From Bacteroidales bacterium UBA3543 (lineage in GTDB: Bacteria; Bacteroidota; Bacteroidia; Bacteroidales; UBA932), in the NCBI GenBank assembly GCA_002376715.1, contig DFOK01000079.1, positions 1 through 6,188 of the forward strand: a stretch of DNA of 6,188 nucleotides. The letters are read 5' to 3'. Under the pieces are notes generated by a model. The model worked only from the letters and a program-made list of their open reading frames with translations, ran no database searches and was not told the origin of the DNA. This document shows, in pieces, positions 1 to 5,914 of the stretch. Both the position numbers and the translations under genes were made by a program. Every line of letters begins with the position of its first letter. Positions within the stretch are counted from its first letter, which is position 1.

Positions 1-47
1 TCGACAGCGTCACCTGCGCGCATGCCCCCAGAGTACTACTAGATAAC

Positions 48-1052
48 ATGACCTCGCCCCCCGTACCCCCAGTACTCCCCGCGTCCCACAACCCCCTACC
101 CGCTCCCCTAGACCCCCTCCCAACCCGCACCCCCCGCCCCGCCCCCCACGAACCCCTCGCACCCTGTACCTCGCAACCCGCACCACCCATAGTCACACGC
201 GCTATCGGAGTTACAGCTGAAGAGGAGACAAGGATCAACAGCGTACAACTCTACATATTCGACAGTAATGAGACTTTCGTCCAAAGGATAACCGGTACCG
301 GCAGCAATTATGAAATAATAATTCCGGGAGGACGTTGCACATTTTGCTGTTTCGTCAACGCTCCCGACCTGCCGGTGGCTCCTTCATCCGCAGAAGAATT
401 GCTTATGTACGACAGCTACCTCTGGAACAACGGCAGAGGGTCATTTCAGATGACCGGCACTACTACCGTTGAGATTGACTCCGATTTGGAACTGGAAATT
501 ATTGTGCAGAGAATGGTGGCCAAAGTTGAGTGTATAATCAGAACGGACTTCGGCAATTCTCATCTTGCCGGAATGCCATTTAAAGTCCATCGAATATATT
601 TGACCAATGTCGCAGGTAAGAATAACTACGCACTCACCGCAATGCAGGGCGATGATGGCCTTTGGTACAACAAAATGGAGTATCAACAAAGTTCGTGCGA
701 CAATCTCATCTGCAGCAGCTTGATTGACCGGCTAATAGCTGACGGAGATTCGCTGGTTGTCGGCGAGACTCTTTACCCCTATCCCAATTTGAGCACGGAT
801 TGTTTAGATCACAAAATCTGGAGTGCCAGAAAGACCAGACTTGTGATCGAAGCATCATTGGGAGAAACATTATGGTATTACCCTGTAACAATGGAAAACA
901 CTTTTGCCAATACCTACTACTTTTATGATATCACTATCACACGCGAAGGTGTTTCTCATCCCGAAGAGCCCGTTACAGAACCGGGTACCATTAAAACTAT
1001 AGTAAAAATCAGCGAGTGGAATGAAGGCGGAGAAATAGATGACGAAGTGTAG
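48..1052 (+). CDS. Fimbrillin-like protein, probable accessory or tip subunit; N-terminus abnormal or incomplete
   Basis: Probable fimbrial subunit exported to the outer membrane surface. Seen: from about residue 48 it lines up by eye with the next gene product. Both have a T(R/K)A site (here T50-R51-A52), then a strand ending in YIFD/FIFD (69-72), a V-R-MVAK versus S-R-FVAR strand (153-159), the shared nonapeptide WSARKTRLV (258-266), a YYPVT strand (277-281), and a C-terminal W-N/E-EGGE motif (324-329). Odd: residues 4-47 are 18 of 44 proline, with no signal peptide, lipobox or first beta strand, unlike its neighbour. ATG48 is the first in-frame start codon but has no recognisable ribosome site, and the frame stays open to base 3, so the true start may lie upstream. 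Seven cysteines (97, 100, 101, 162, 217, 222, 252) lie in the fimbrillin part. A 79-base gap separates it from the next fimbrillin, so an operon is likely. The tip/accessory role is inferred from gene order only; the family call is firm, the start is not. Confidence 0.72.
   Translation: MTSPPVPPVLPASHNPLPAPLDPLPTRTPRPAPHEPLAPCTSQPAPPIVTRAIGVTAEEETRINSVQLYIFDSNETFVQRITGTGSNYEIIIPGGRCTFCCFVNAPDLPVAPSSAEELLMYDSYLWNNGRGSFQMTGTTTVEIDSDLELEIIVQRMVAKVECIIRTDFGNSHLAGMPFKVHRIYLTNVAGKNNYALTAMQGDDGLWYNKMEYQQSSCDNLICSSLIDRLIADGDSLVVGETLYPYPNLSTDCLDHKIWSARKTRLVIEASLGETLWYYPVTMENTFANTYYFYDITITREGVSHPEEPVTEPGTIKTIVKISEWNEGGEIDDEV
51..190. other. C-rich, G-poor compositional anomaly at the 5' end of the first fimbrillin gene
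   Basis: By hand count about 88 of 140 bases are C and only about 15 are G, roughly 74% G+C with extreme strand skew; the rest of the window looks close to balanced. C runs of four to six recur (57-62, 66-70, 77-80, 92-96, 105-108, 113-117, 131-135, 137-140, 142-147, 153-156). In frame it codes a proline-rich segment in which 15 of 18 proline codons are CCC. The composition returns to normal within about 20 bases after base 190, at the T-R-A site where the fimbrillin similarity begins. It may be a real inserted or recombined segment, or a sequencing/assembly artefact; the sequence alone does not decide. Confidence 0.8.
131..156 (-). other. Predicted G-quadruplex (minus strand) / i-motif (plus strand)
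   Basis: The plus strand has C5-G-C4-G-C6-ACGAA-C4. The minus strand therefore carries four G runs of at least four, with loops of 1, 1 and 5 bases, which meets the usual G3+N1-7 quadruplex pattern with short loops. More C runs on both sides would allow alternative folds. The quadruplex would form on the template strand of the fimbrillin gene. No function is shown; it may simply follow from the C-rich composition. Confidence 0.5.
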
Positions 1053-1090
1053 CCAAAACCCGTTTTCAAAGCGAGCAAACAACTATTCAC

Positions 1091-1120
1091 AATTTACAAA
1101 CTATTACAAACATTTACAAA
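1091..1120 (+). repeat. Three 10-base tandem repeats (nnnTTACAAA) in a G-free leader
   Basis: The units AATTTACAAA, CTATTACAAA and CATTTACAAA follow one another with exactly 10-base period and share TTACAAA. They sit in an A/C/T-only stretch running from 1076 up to the ATG at 1132. The spacing equals about one helical turn. No -7 element was found on the plus strand here, so the stretch is probably an unstructured untranslated leader or intercistronic spacer before the second fimbrillin. No Shine-Dalgarno sequence precedes that start. Confidence 0.6.
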
Positions 1121-1131
1121 CACTTAAAACA

Positions 1132-2133
1132 ATGAGAAAAATTCTATCCATTCTGACCGTTGTAGCACTTTTTACATGCTGCAACCCTGTTGAGCCCGAT
1201 AACAGCACGGGCGAAGGCAAACTCACAATCAATGTCAAAGGGGCAATAGAGACAAAAGCCGTTACCGATGTAGTAGGCAATGAGGCAACAGTCAACAATC
1301 TCCAGATTTTCATTTTCGATGGTGAAGTCTGCAAGTATTATTTTGACAACGGCACATCCCTTAGCAAAACCATCGACAAGGTACAGACAGGCACATACGA
1401 AATATGGGCTGTAGCCAATCTGGGCGAAACACTCTCTGCTACCGTCACCAAAACTTCCCTCAAGACAAAGGCACTGACACTGGCACAGAATGCAACTGCA
1501 AGCGGGTTCGTAATGTCCGGAGAGAAGCAGGTTGAAGTAAAGTCATCGGGTACGGAATCCGTTGAAATCACTATTTCGCGTTTTGTGGCACGTGCGAGAC
1601 TTGTTAAAGTGACCAACAGTCTTTCTGCCGGATACGGCAACATTAAGATCAAATATGTCATGCTCGACAATGTCGTATCCAACCAAAATGTTGCCGGAAA
1701 TGCTGCCATCAGCACCTGGAGCAACAAGATGGGGCGCAATTCAGGTGCTATAATTGATGGCACCACAAAATCCGAAGCTCCTGAATCACTCCTCGGCAAT
1801 TCCACCGAAAGGAACATCGCAGTGGGAAGCAGCGATACTCCTAATTTTCGTTTCTACGGCTACGCCAATGGGACTGCCGGAGACTCCAACGACATTACAA
1901 CCTGGTCTGCCAGAAAGACACGTTTGGTAGTTGTAGCTGAAATCCTGGGTAACACCTACTACTACCCTGTCACACTTCCTTCGTTTATGCGCAACTCCGC
2001 TTATGACGTCTCCCTTACTATCAGAAACCTGGGCTCGAATGATCCTGAAACCAAACCCACTACTGATGCCATCGATGCCACAATTACCGTTGCTCCATGG
2101 GAAGAGGGCGGAGAAGTTATCGAAGAAATCTAA
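1132..2133 (+). CDS. Fimbrillin family lipoprotein, probable major shaft subunit (FimA/Mfa1-like)
   Basis: Probable structural subunit of a Bacteroidales type V-like fimbria: lipidated precursor, carried to the outer membrane, trimmed and polymerised by donor-strand exchange (family knowledge). Seen: 333 residues; signal peptide MRKILSILTVVALFT with a lipobox-like LFTC (Cys16, possibly Cys17); first strand GKLTINVKG (29-37); candidate processing site T41-K42-A43; strand NNLQIFIFD (55-63); strand ISRFVARARLVKV (148-160); WSARKTRLV (258-266); YYYPVT (276-281); C-terminal strand and IDATITVAPW (314-323) followed by EEGGEVIEEI. Start: an in-frame ATG at 1039 would overlap the upstream gene and hide the signal peptide, so ATG1132 is chosen. 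It lies 79 bases after the first fimbrillin and 53 before the anchor gene, hence a probable operon. 'Major' is inferred from its complete architecture and its central place; in Porphyromonas the trimming follows Arg, here the site has Lys. Confidence 0.85.
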   Translation: MRKILSILTVVALFTCCNPVEPDNSTGEGKLTINVKGAIETKAVTDVVGNEATVNNLQIFIFDGEVCKYYFDNGTSLSKTIDKVQTGTYEIWAVANLGETLSATVTKTSLKTKALTLAQNATASGFVMSGEKQVEVKSSGTESVEITISRFVARARLVKVTNSLSAGYGNIKIKYVMLDNVVSNQNVAGNAAISTWSNKMGRNSGAIIDGTTKSEAPESLLGNSTERNIAVGSSDTPNFRFYGYANGTAGDSNDITTWSARKTRLVVVAEILGNTYYYPVTLPSFMRNSAYDVSLTIRNLGSNDPETKPTTDAIDATITVAPWEEGGEVIEEI

Positions 2134-2186
2134 CCATTTCCAATCCAAAACACTTTTGTATTTATGAATTAATTTGTGTTGTTCAA

Positions 2187-3011
2187 ATGAGAAAGAGCTT
2201 AACCGGATTCCTGGCACTCATCCTTTGCAGCTGTACCATTCTTGAAGACAGGACCCCTTGTCCATGTCGTCTGACAATGGATTATTCCAGAGTGCTCAAA
2301 TATGATTTCGTCCATCGGATGATGGATGGAGAATATGACGTTATACTCTCCGGAGGAGATTTCCATTTCGGCGAAACCATTCCGGTAAATATGATGGACA
2401 CTATCCGTAAAGAGAGCGTCTCCAAAGGGAGCATCAGGATATCCGGTGTTCTTTCTAAAAAAGGGGAAAAGGTTCTGACTATTCCCGAAGGTAGTCAGGC
2501 CGACTCCCTTTATGCTTTCAGGACTACGATAGAAGCCATGGGTGAAAAAGCTTATGTTATCATGGATGCGCACAAACAATTCACTACCGTATATATTAAA
2601 GATAGCGGAGTCGAGAAAACGACGATGGACCGACAGAAAGGACTTGAGAAGGTGCAGATGAGAGTAAAAGGCAACTTTCAGGGCATCGACCGTCACACCC
2701 TGGAGCCGCTTCCGGGAAAGTTCGACTGCATCGTACCCGAAGCCTCCCCTATCGGAGAGTATTCTGTACGCATACCGAGACAGGGTGATGCCTCCTTAAT
2801 AATGGAACTTACTCTCAATGGAACAAACGATGGCACAACTGCCTGCCTTAGTACTTTTACCCTTCCCCTTGGACTCTATATGGAGGAGTTGGGCTATGAT
2901 TTCGCAGCTGAAAGCCTTGCCGATGTATATATAGGATTGAACATTGCCACACGCAAAGCCTTCATCAGAATAGAAAACTGGAATTTTGAAAAAACCTTCG
3001 TGATATTCTGA
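2187..3011 (+). CDS. Mfa2/FimB-like fimbrial anchor lipoprotein
   Basis: Probable anchor that holds the fimbria on the outer membrane and limits its length, as known for FimB and Mfa2 of Porphyromonas gingivalis. Seen: 274 residues; lipoprotein signal MRKSLTGFLALILCS with lipobox LCSC (lipidated Cys16); just after it the RTPCPCRLTMDYS segment (22-34) with Cys25-Pro-Cys27, like the cysteine/proline segment that opens Mfa2-family mature proteins, followed by a beta-rich body. The C-terminus (FIRIENWNFEKTFVIF, 259-274) is a W-containing strand. Unlike the two fimbrillins it has no T(R/K)A processing site near the N-terminus and keeps its lipid anchor in this model. Start: an in-frame ATG at 2097 overlaps the previous gene and would bury the signal, so ATG2187 is used. 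The 53-base gap to the shaft gene suggests co-transcription. Family assignment rests on memory of sequence pattern plus context; a generic fimbrillin-like lipoprotein is the alternative. Confidence 0.75.
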   Translation: MRKSLTGFLALILCSCTILEDRTPCPCRLTMDYSRVLKYDFVHRMMDGEYDVILSGGDFHFGETIPVNMMDTIRKESVSKGSIRISGVLSKKGEKVLTIPEGSQADSLYAFRTTIEAMGEKAYVIMDAHKQFTTVYIKDSGVEKTTMDRQKGLEKVQMRVKGNFQGIDRHTLEPLPGKFDCIVPEASPIGEYSVRIPRQGDASLIMELTLNGTNDGTTACLSTFTLPLGLYMEELGYDFAAESLADVYIGLNIATRKAFIRIENWNFEKTFVIF

Positions 3012-3030
3012 TAATAGGAAAATAGATTTT

Positions 3031-3053
3031 TACCTATCTTTGTAGATATGGTA
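3031..3053 (+). promoter_or_regulatory. Bacteroidota -7 element inside an imperfect inverted repeat over the start codon
   Basis: TATCTTTG at 3035-3042 is an exact match to the Bacteroidota -7 consensus TAnnTTTG. A -33 TTTG at the usual 19-21 base distance is not present; TTCTG at 3006-3010 is the nearest weak candidate. Transcription would start around 3045-3049, on top of the ATG at 3048, so the mRNA would be leaderless or nearly so. The element lies within an inverted repeat: TACCTATCT (3031-3039) pairs with AGATATGGTA (3044-3053), leaving one bulged T (3049) and a four-base loop. This could be an operator, or a hairpin masking the ATG in read-through RNA. Confidence 0.55.
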
Positions 3054-3569
3054 AAGGGAAAAGGCTTATTTTTCATAAAGGCAGGTGTGATAATTTGTCT
3101 GTTTGCTACTGGAGTTTTCTTTGCATCAGCACAAGAATCTAACATTCAAAAATCCTACGACAAAAGCCGTTTTTCTTTGACGATTACTCACACTCCTCTG
3201 ATCCCATACGAATTGTATAGTGCGAATCTGGGAATTTCCCTCGGACACCATAGGTCTTGGCAGATTTATGCAGGAATCGGAGGTGAAACGGCTCCCATAG
3301 TCACATTTCCGATAAGTTTCTCTTATGTGTTTTTTAGGAATTCCAATCACCACCTAGAGATGGGTCTGGGATTGATTTCGAGGCTGGAATTCGTACGGAA
3401 GGAGCCGGAGAATGAACTTAAAACATTGTTCGGGCCTATAGGAGCGATCGTTCCGTTGCTCTACCGCTATGAGGCACCCTATGGATTGATTTTAAAAGCC
3501 GGAGCCCATCTGTTTTACAGCTGGCCGGTTTATCTGACTCCGGTTATTGCAGTAGGCTGGAGATTCTAA
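3048..3569 (+). CDS. Small secreted beta-rich protein, probable outer-membrane beta-barrel, function unknown
   Basis: I do not recognise the family. Seen: 173 residues; cleavable signal peptide with Lys-rich start (MVKGKG), hydrophobic core 8-25, and predicted cut after Ala-Ser-Ala28 before QESN. The mature ~145 residues consist of short alternating polar/hydrophobic stretches (43-50, 59-67, 71-78, 88-96, 102-115, 133-142, 145-158, 163-173) rich in aromatic residues and glycine, and end in the aromatic terminus GWRF with a final Phe. This pattern fits a seven- or eight-stranded barrel inserted by the BAM machinery. No cysteines occur after the signal peptide. The only usable ATG near the front is 3048; no Shine-Dalgarno site precedes it. 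It lies 36 bases after the anchor gene but has its own promoter element, so it may be independent of the fimbrial operon. The barrel idea is inference; an accessory fimbrial role is possible but unsupported. Confidence 0.7.
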   Translation: MVKGKGLFFIKAGVIICLFATGVFFASAQESNIQKSYDKSRFSLTITHTPLIPYELYSANLGISLGHHRSWQIYAGIGGETAPIVTFPISFSYVFFRNSNHHLEMGLGLISRLEFVRKEPENELKTLFGPIGAIVPLLYRYEAPYGLILKAGAHLFYSWPVYLTPVIAVGWRF

Positions 3570-4849
3570 ATCCTGAAATGTGTTTCAATAAGCCTCTCAA
3601 CTACATCTTCTACAGAGGAATTATTGTCAATAACAACGTCAGCCGTATCGAGATAAAGATTTTTACGTCCGGCATAGAGATTATGAAGTCTATCCCTATC
3701 CGATGCCAGGGGGCGATCCTTGGAAGATATAAGCAGATCGAGATCCCTATCCAAGAGATAGATTCGTCCGTTGCGCTTTAGGCGGTGAATATTGAGCGGC
3801 TCAAGTACGCAACCTCCGCCGGTAGATATGACAACCCCTTGACGCATCGACACCTCTTGTATCACACTCTTTTCAAATTCGCGGAAGCCCTTTTCTCCTT
3901 TTTCTTGGAAGATGGTCGTGATGTCGGTCCCGGTCTGCTCTTCTATCATTTTATCGGTGTCAAAGTATTTCCTGCCAAGTTTATTGGCAAGTATGGCTCC
4001 GATTACACTCTTGCCGCTGGAGGGCATTCCGGTGAGCACTATATTCTCCTTGGCTCTCAGAAGTTCATTATAAAGTGATTCTGTTTTCTCATAATCACAG
4101 AGAGTTTCATTAACCCTATCCTGAAAAAGTTCCTGCGCAAAACAGGCCTGCACCAGAAGCATATAAAGTCCACCTTCCGCCTTAAGTCCGAGTTGGCGTG
4201 CCTCAAGTACCAGATTGGTACGCAACGGATTGTAAATACAGTCCAGAACTCCCTCAAGATTGGGAAAAATCGAGAGGTCAAGCAGCCTCTCTTCATCATC
4301 GGGACTCGTACCCACCGGAGTTGCGTTGACAATGATCTGCTGCTTATTGCGCAACTGCGGATCACGTTCCAGATCCGGTATAAGTACCTGGTCCTCCCCT
4401 CTTACCTGCCTGACGGCAAATGTAACCGATTTGGCACCGGCAGCCAATGTAACCGCACTGACGGTCTTTGCAGTACCTCCGTTTCCGAAAATGAGAATTT
4501 TTTTGCCGTAAAAGGCTATACGAGCATGCTTCGCAAGGGAATCAAACCCGATATAATCGGTATTGTAGCCATACAAAAGGCCCTCTTTCTTTCGAACTAT
4601 CGTGTTGACCGAACCTACGCTCTCAGCAACCGGGGAGATGCTATCCAAATAGGGTATTACCGCCTGTTTGTAGGGAATCGTAACGTTTATGCCTTTGAAA
4701 CTCGATTGACGAAAAAACAGGTCGAGATCGTCTTTCGGCACTTCGCACAAATCGTATGGACGAGAAGAGAGCTTCTGATGTATTTCACGAGACCAACTGT
4801 GCCCCAGTTTTTCTCCTATTAGTCCATATTCCAGGTCACTGTACTTCAT
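3566..4849 (-). CDS. aroE-aroK: Bifunctional shikimate dehydrogenase / shikimate kinase (AroE-AroK fusion)
   Basis: Cytosolic fusion for two successive steps of chorismate synthesis: NADPH reduction of 3-dehydroshikimate, then ATP phosphorylation of shikimate. AroE part, residues ~5-265: shikimate-binding serines in LGHSWS (S18, S20), NVTIPYK with catalytic Lys61, SVNTIV with Asn82, YNTDYIGF with catalytic Asp98, dinucleotide loop GNGGTAK (122-128), DCIYNPLRT (203-211), and GGLYMLLVQA (226-235). AroK part, ~268-427: P-loop GMPSSGKS (274-281), FDTDKMIE with Asp297/Asp299, GFREFE with Arg323, STGGGCV (342-348), lid RPLA (379-382), Arg395, and ADVVID (403-408). All expected catalytic residues of both enzymes are visible and the joint is short, with no stop or frameshift. 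The length, 427, equals a usual AroE plus a usual AroK. It starts 10 bases after the aroB stop, so translation is probably coupled; no strong ribosome site is seen. Its stop overlaps that of the convergent gene. Certain as to domains; that both are active is inferred. Confidence 0.93.
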   Translation of the reverse strand: MKYSDLEYGLIGEKLGHSWSREIHQKLSSRPYDLCEVPKDDLDLFFRQSSFKGINVTIPYKQAVIPYLDSISPVAESVGSVNTIVRKKEGLLYGYNTDYIGFDSLAKHARIAFYGKKILIFGNGGTAKTVSAVTLAAGAKSVTFAVRQVRGEDQVLIPDLERDPQLRNKQQIIVNATPVGTSPDDEERLLDLSIFPNLEGVLDCIYNPLRTNLVLEARQLGLKAEGGLYMLLVQACFAQELFQDRVNETLCDYEKTESLYNELLRAKENIVLTGMPSSGKSVIGAILANKLGRKYFDTDKMIEEQTGTDITTIFQEKGEKGFREFEKSVIQEVSMRQGVVISTGGGCVLEPLNIHRLKRNGRIYLLDRDLDLLISSKDRPLASDRDRLHNLYAGRKNLYLDTADVVIDNNSSVEDVVERLIETHFRI

Positions 4850-4859
4850 AAACTTCTAC

Positions 4860-5858
4860 TCAGGAAATCAGGCTCGCAACTTCCTCGGGAGTCATCTTTC
4901 TAAACTCGAAAGTACCGGGAGATTCTACATAAACAGTGGTAATCAACCCATCCTTGCGCTTTTTGTCTTGAGAGATATTTGGCAGCAGCGCAGCACCGGC
5001 AAATGGTGATTTGACCGGCAAATTATATCTCTTCAGCATCTTTTCAAGCCTCTTGCGCATATCATCGGAACAGAAATAGGTCATACCTGCCGCCACGCAT
5101 TCTCCGTGAGAGAGTTTGCCGTCAGATGCAACTTCTATGGCGTGACCTATGGTATGTCCAAAATTCAGGACTTTGCGGAGACCTTGCTCAAGAGGGTCTT
5201 TAAGGACTACATCACACTTTATGCGCAGGGCAGCAGCAACAATTTCATCCAGAGTATCAGTTAGGGGCTGATCCGACTCAAGCATAGAAAAAAGAGCCGC
5301 ATCGGAAGTGGCTGCCATTTTTATGACCTCAGCCAGCCCGCTATAAAGATGCCTTGCATCGAGGGTTTTGAGGGTATCCGTATCGATAATGACACATCTG
5401 GGATGGTGGAAGGTACCAACCATATTCTTGATATGACCGAAATTGAGAGCAGTCTTACCTCCTATTGAGGCATCTGCCTGGGCCAGCAACGTAGTAGGCA
5501 CGTTGTAAAAATCGATTCCGCGATTGTAACAGGAAGCTGCAAAACCGGCGATATCACCCGTCATACCTCCTCCTACCGCTATAAGCGCGCCTGAACGATC
5601 AATCTCTTGTTCTCTGAGGGCAGCAATAATCGTTTCAAGGGTATTGAAGTTCTTATTCTCTTCCCCTTGAGGAATTGTCAGAAGAGAGGCGTTTGAAAAT
5701 TGCGCAAGCACTGATTTGACATATTGTACGGGCACTCCGCTATCGGTAACGACCAGCACATTGCGCTCCTTACCAACGAGATTGCCGACTGAAGCAATTG
5801 AACCCCTGCCTTCAACGATTTCGCAAACCGTATCCCTATAACCGAACGTAAGTCTCAT
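4860..5858 (-). CDS. aroB: 3-dehydroquinate synthase
   Basis: Cytosolic NAD- and metal-dependent enzyme turning DAHP into 3-dehydroquinate, step 2 of the shikimate pathway. Seen in 332 residues: PQGEENKN (63-70), glycine-rich NAD motif GGGMTGDIAGF (96-106), VPTTLLAQADASIGGKTALN (120-139), KNMVGTFHHP (144-153), GLAEVIK with metal ligand Glu177 (174-180), Lys-Asp-Pro-Leu-Glu segment (220-224), LNFGHTIGHAIE with metal ligand His235 (231-242), SHGECVAAGM with metal ligand His251 (250-259), and DKKRKDG (298-304). This is slightly shorter than the usual ~350-360 but has every key motif. The start at 5858 is backed by an AAGGGA site five bases upstream and a -7 element at 5889-5882. It is the first gene of an operon with aroE-aroK. 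The SIGGKTALN...KNMVG-type wording is, from memory, unlike the common Bacteroidota version (KNEIG), hinting at a different lineage of the gene; this is a weak inference. Confidence 0.95.
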   Translation of the reverse strand: MRLTFGYRDTVCEIVEGRGSIASVGNLVGKERNVLVVTDSGVPVQYVKSVLAQFSNASLLTIPQGEENKNFNTLETIIAALREQEIDRSGALIAVGGGMTGDIAGFAASCYNRGIDFYNVPTTLLAQADASIGGKTALNFGHIKNMVGTFHHPRCVIIDTDTLKTLDARHLYSGLAEVIKMAATSDAALFSMLESDQPLTDTLDEIVAAALRIKCDVVLKDPLEQGLRKVLNFGHTIGHAIEVASDGKLSHGECVAAGMTYFCSDDMRKRLEKMLKRYNLPVKSPFAGAALLPNISQDKKRKDGLITTVYVESPGTFEFRKMTPEEVASLIS

Positions 5859-5863
5859 TTTAT

Positions 5864-5869
5864 TCCCTT
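5864..5869 (-). promoter_or_regulatory. Shine-Dalgarno site of aroB
   Basis: On the minus strand AAGGGA is followed by the five-base spacer ATAAA and the ATG of aroB. It is the only clear Shine-Dalgarno site at a gene start in this window and supports the 5858 start. Confidence 0.5.
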
Positions 5870-5881
5870 GATAGGTTATCG

Positions 5882-5889
5882 CAAATATA
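5882..5889 (-). promoter_or_regulatory. Promoter -7 element of the aroB operon
   Basis: TATATTTG on the minus strand matches TAnnTTTG exactly. It lies 23 bases before the aroB ATG, giving a short leader of about 20 bases that contains the AAGGGA site. No exact -33 TTTG is present; a TTTT run 18 bases upstream is the nearest candidate. Confidence 0.55.
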
Positions 5890-5914
5890 CAAAACTTTTA
5901 TCGCCTTAAAATCG

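Noticed and set aside
1..42. Possible tail of an upstream gene in another frame, ending ...PPEYY and TAG at 40-42
   Set aside because: Only 13 codons are visible, the composition is anomalous, and nothing in the peptide is recognisable.
37..42. TACTAG, like a cloning scar, with several restriction-site-like hexamers nearby (AGTACT, GCATGC)
   Set aside because: Such hexamers occur by chance in a short GC-rich stretch; no vector sequence was recognised.
1054..1067. Small hairpin AAAAC-CC-GTTTT after the first fimbrillin
   Set aside because: Five A/T-rich pairs with a two-base loop and no T run; not a credible terminator.
1039..1131. Longer start (ATG1039) for the second fimbrillin
   Set aside because: It overlaps the upstream gene, lies in a G-free leader-like stretch, and would put 31 residues before a clear lipoprotein signal peptide.
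1338..1817. Open frame of 159 codons on the minus strand
   Set aside because: It is antisense to the intact shaft fimbrillin and has no supporting start signal or known motif.
2146..2158. CAAAA-CAC-TTTTG hairpin between the shaft and anchor genes
   Set aside because: The stem is short and A/T-rich, with no following T run, so no terminator is supported.
2154..2176. TTTTG ... TAATTTG as a promoter for the anchor gene
   Set aside because: The -7 motif has one base too few and the distance to TTTG is 11 instead of about 19-21.
2097..2186. Longer start (ATG2097) for the anchor gene
   Set aside because: It lies inside the upstream fimbrillin gene and hides the lipobox signal that begins at 2187.
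4193..4822. Long open frame of 209 codons on the plus strand
   Set aside because: It lies wholly antisense to aroE-aroK, whose catalytic motifs are all intact, and its translation has no recognisable features.
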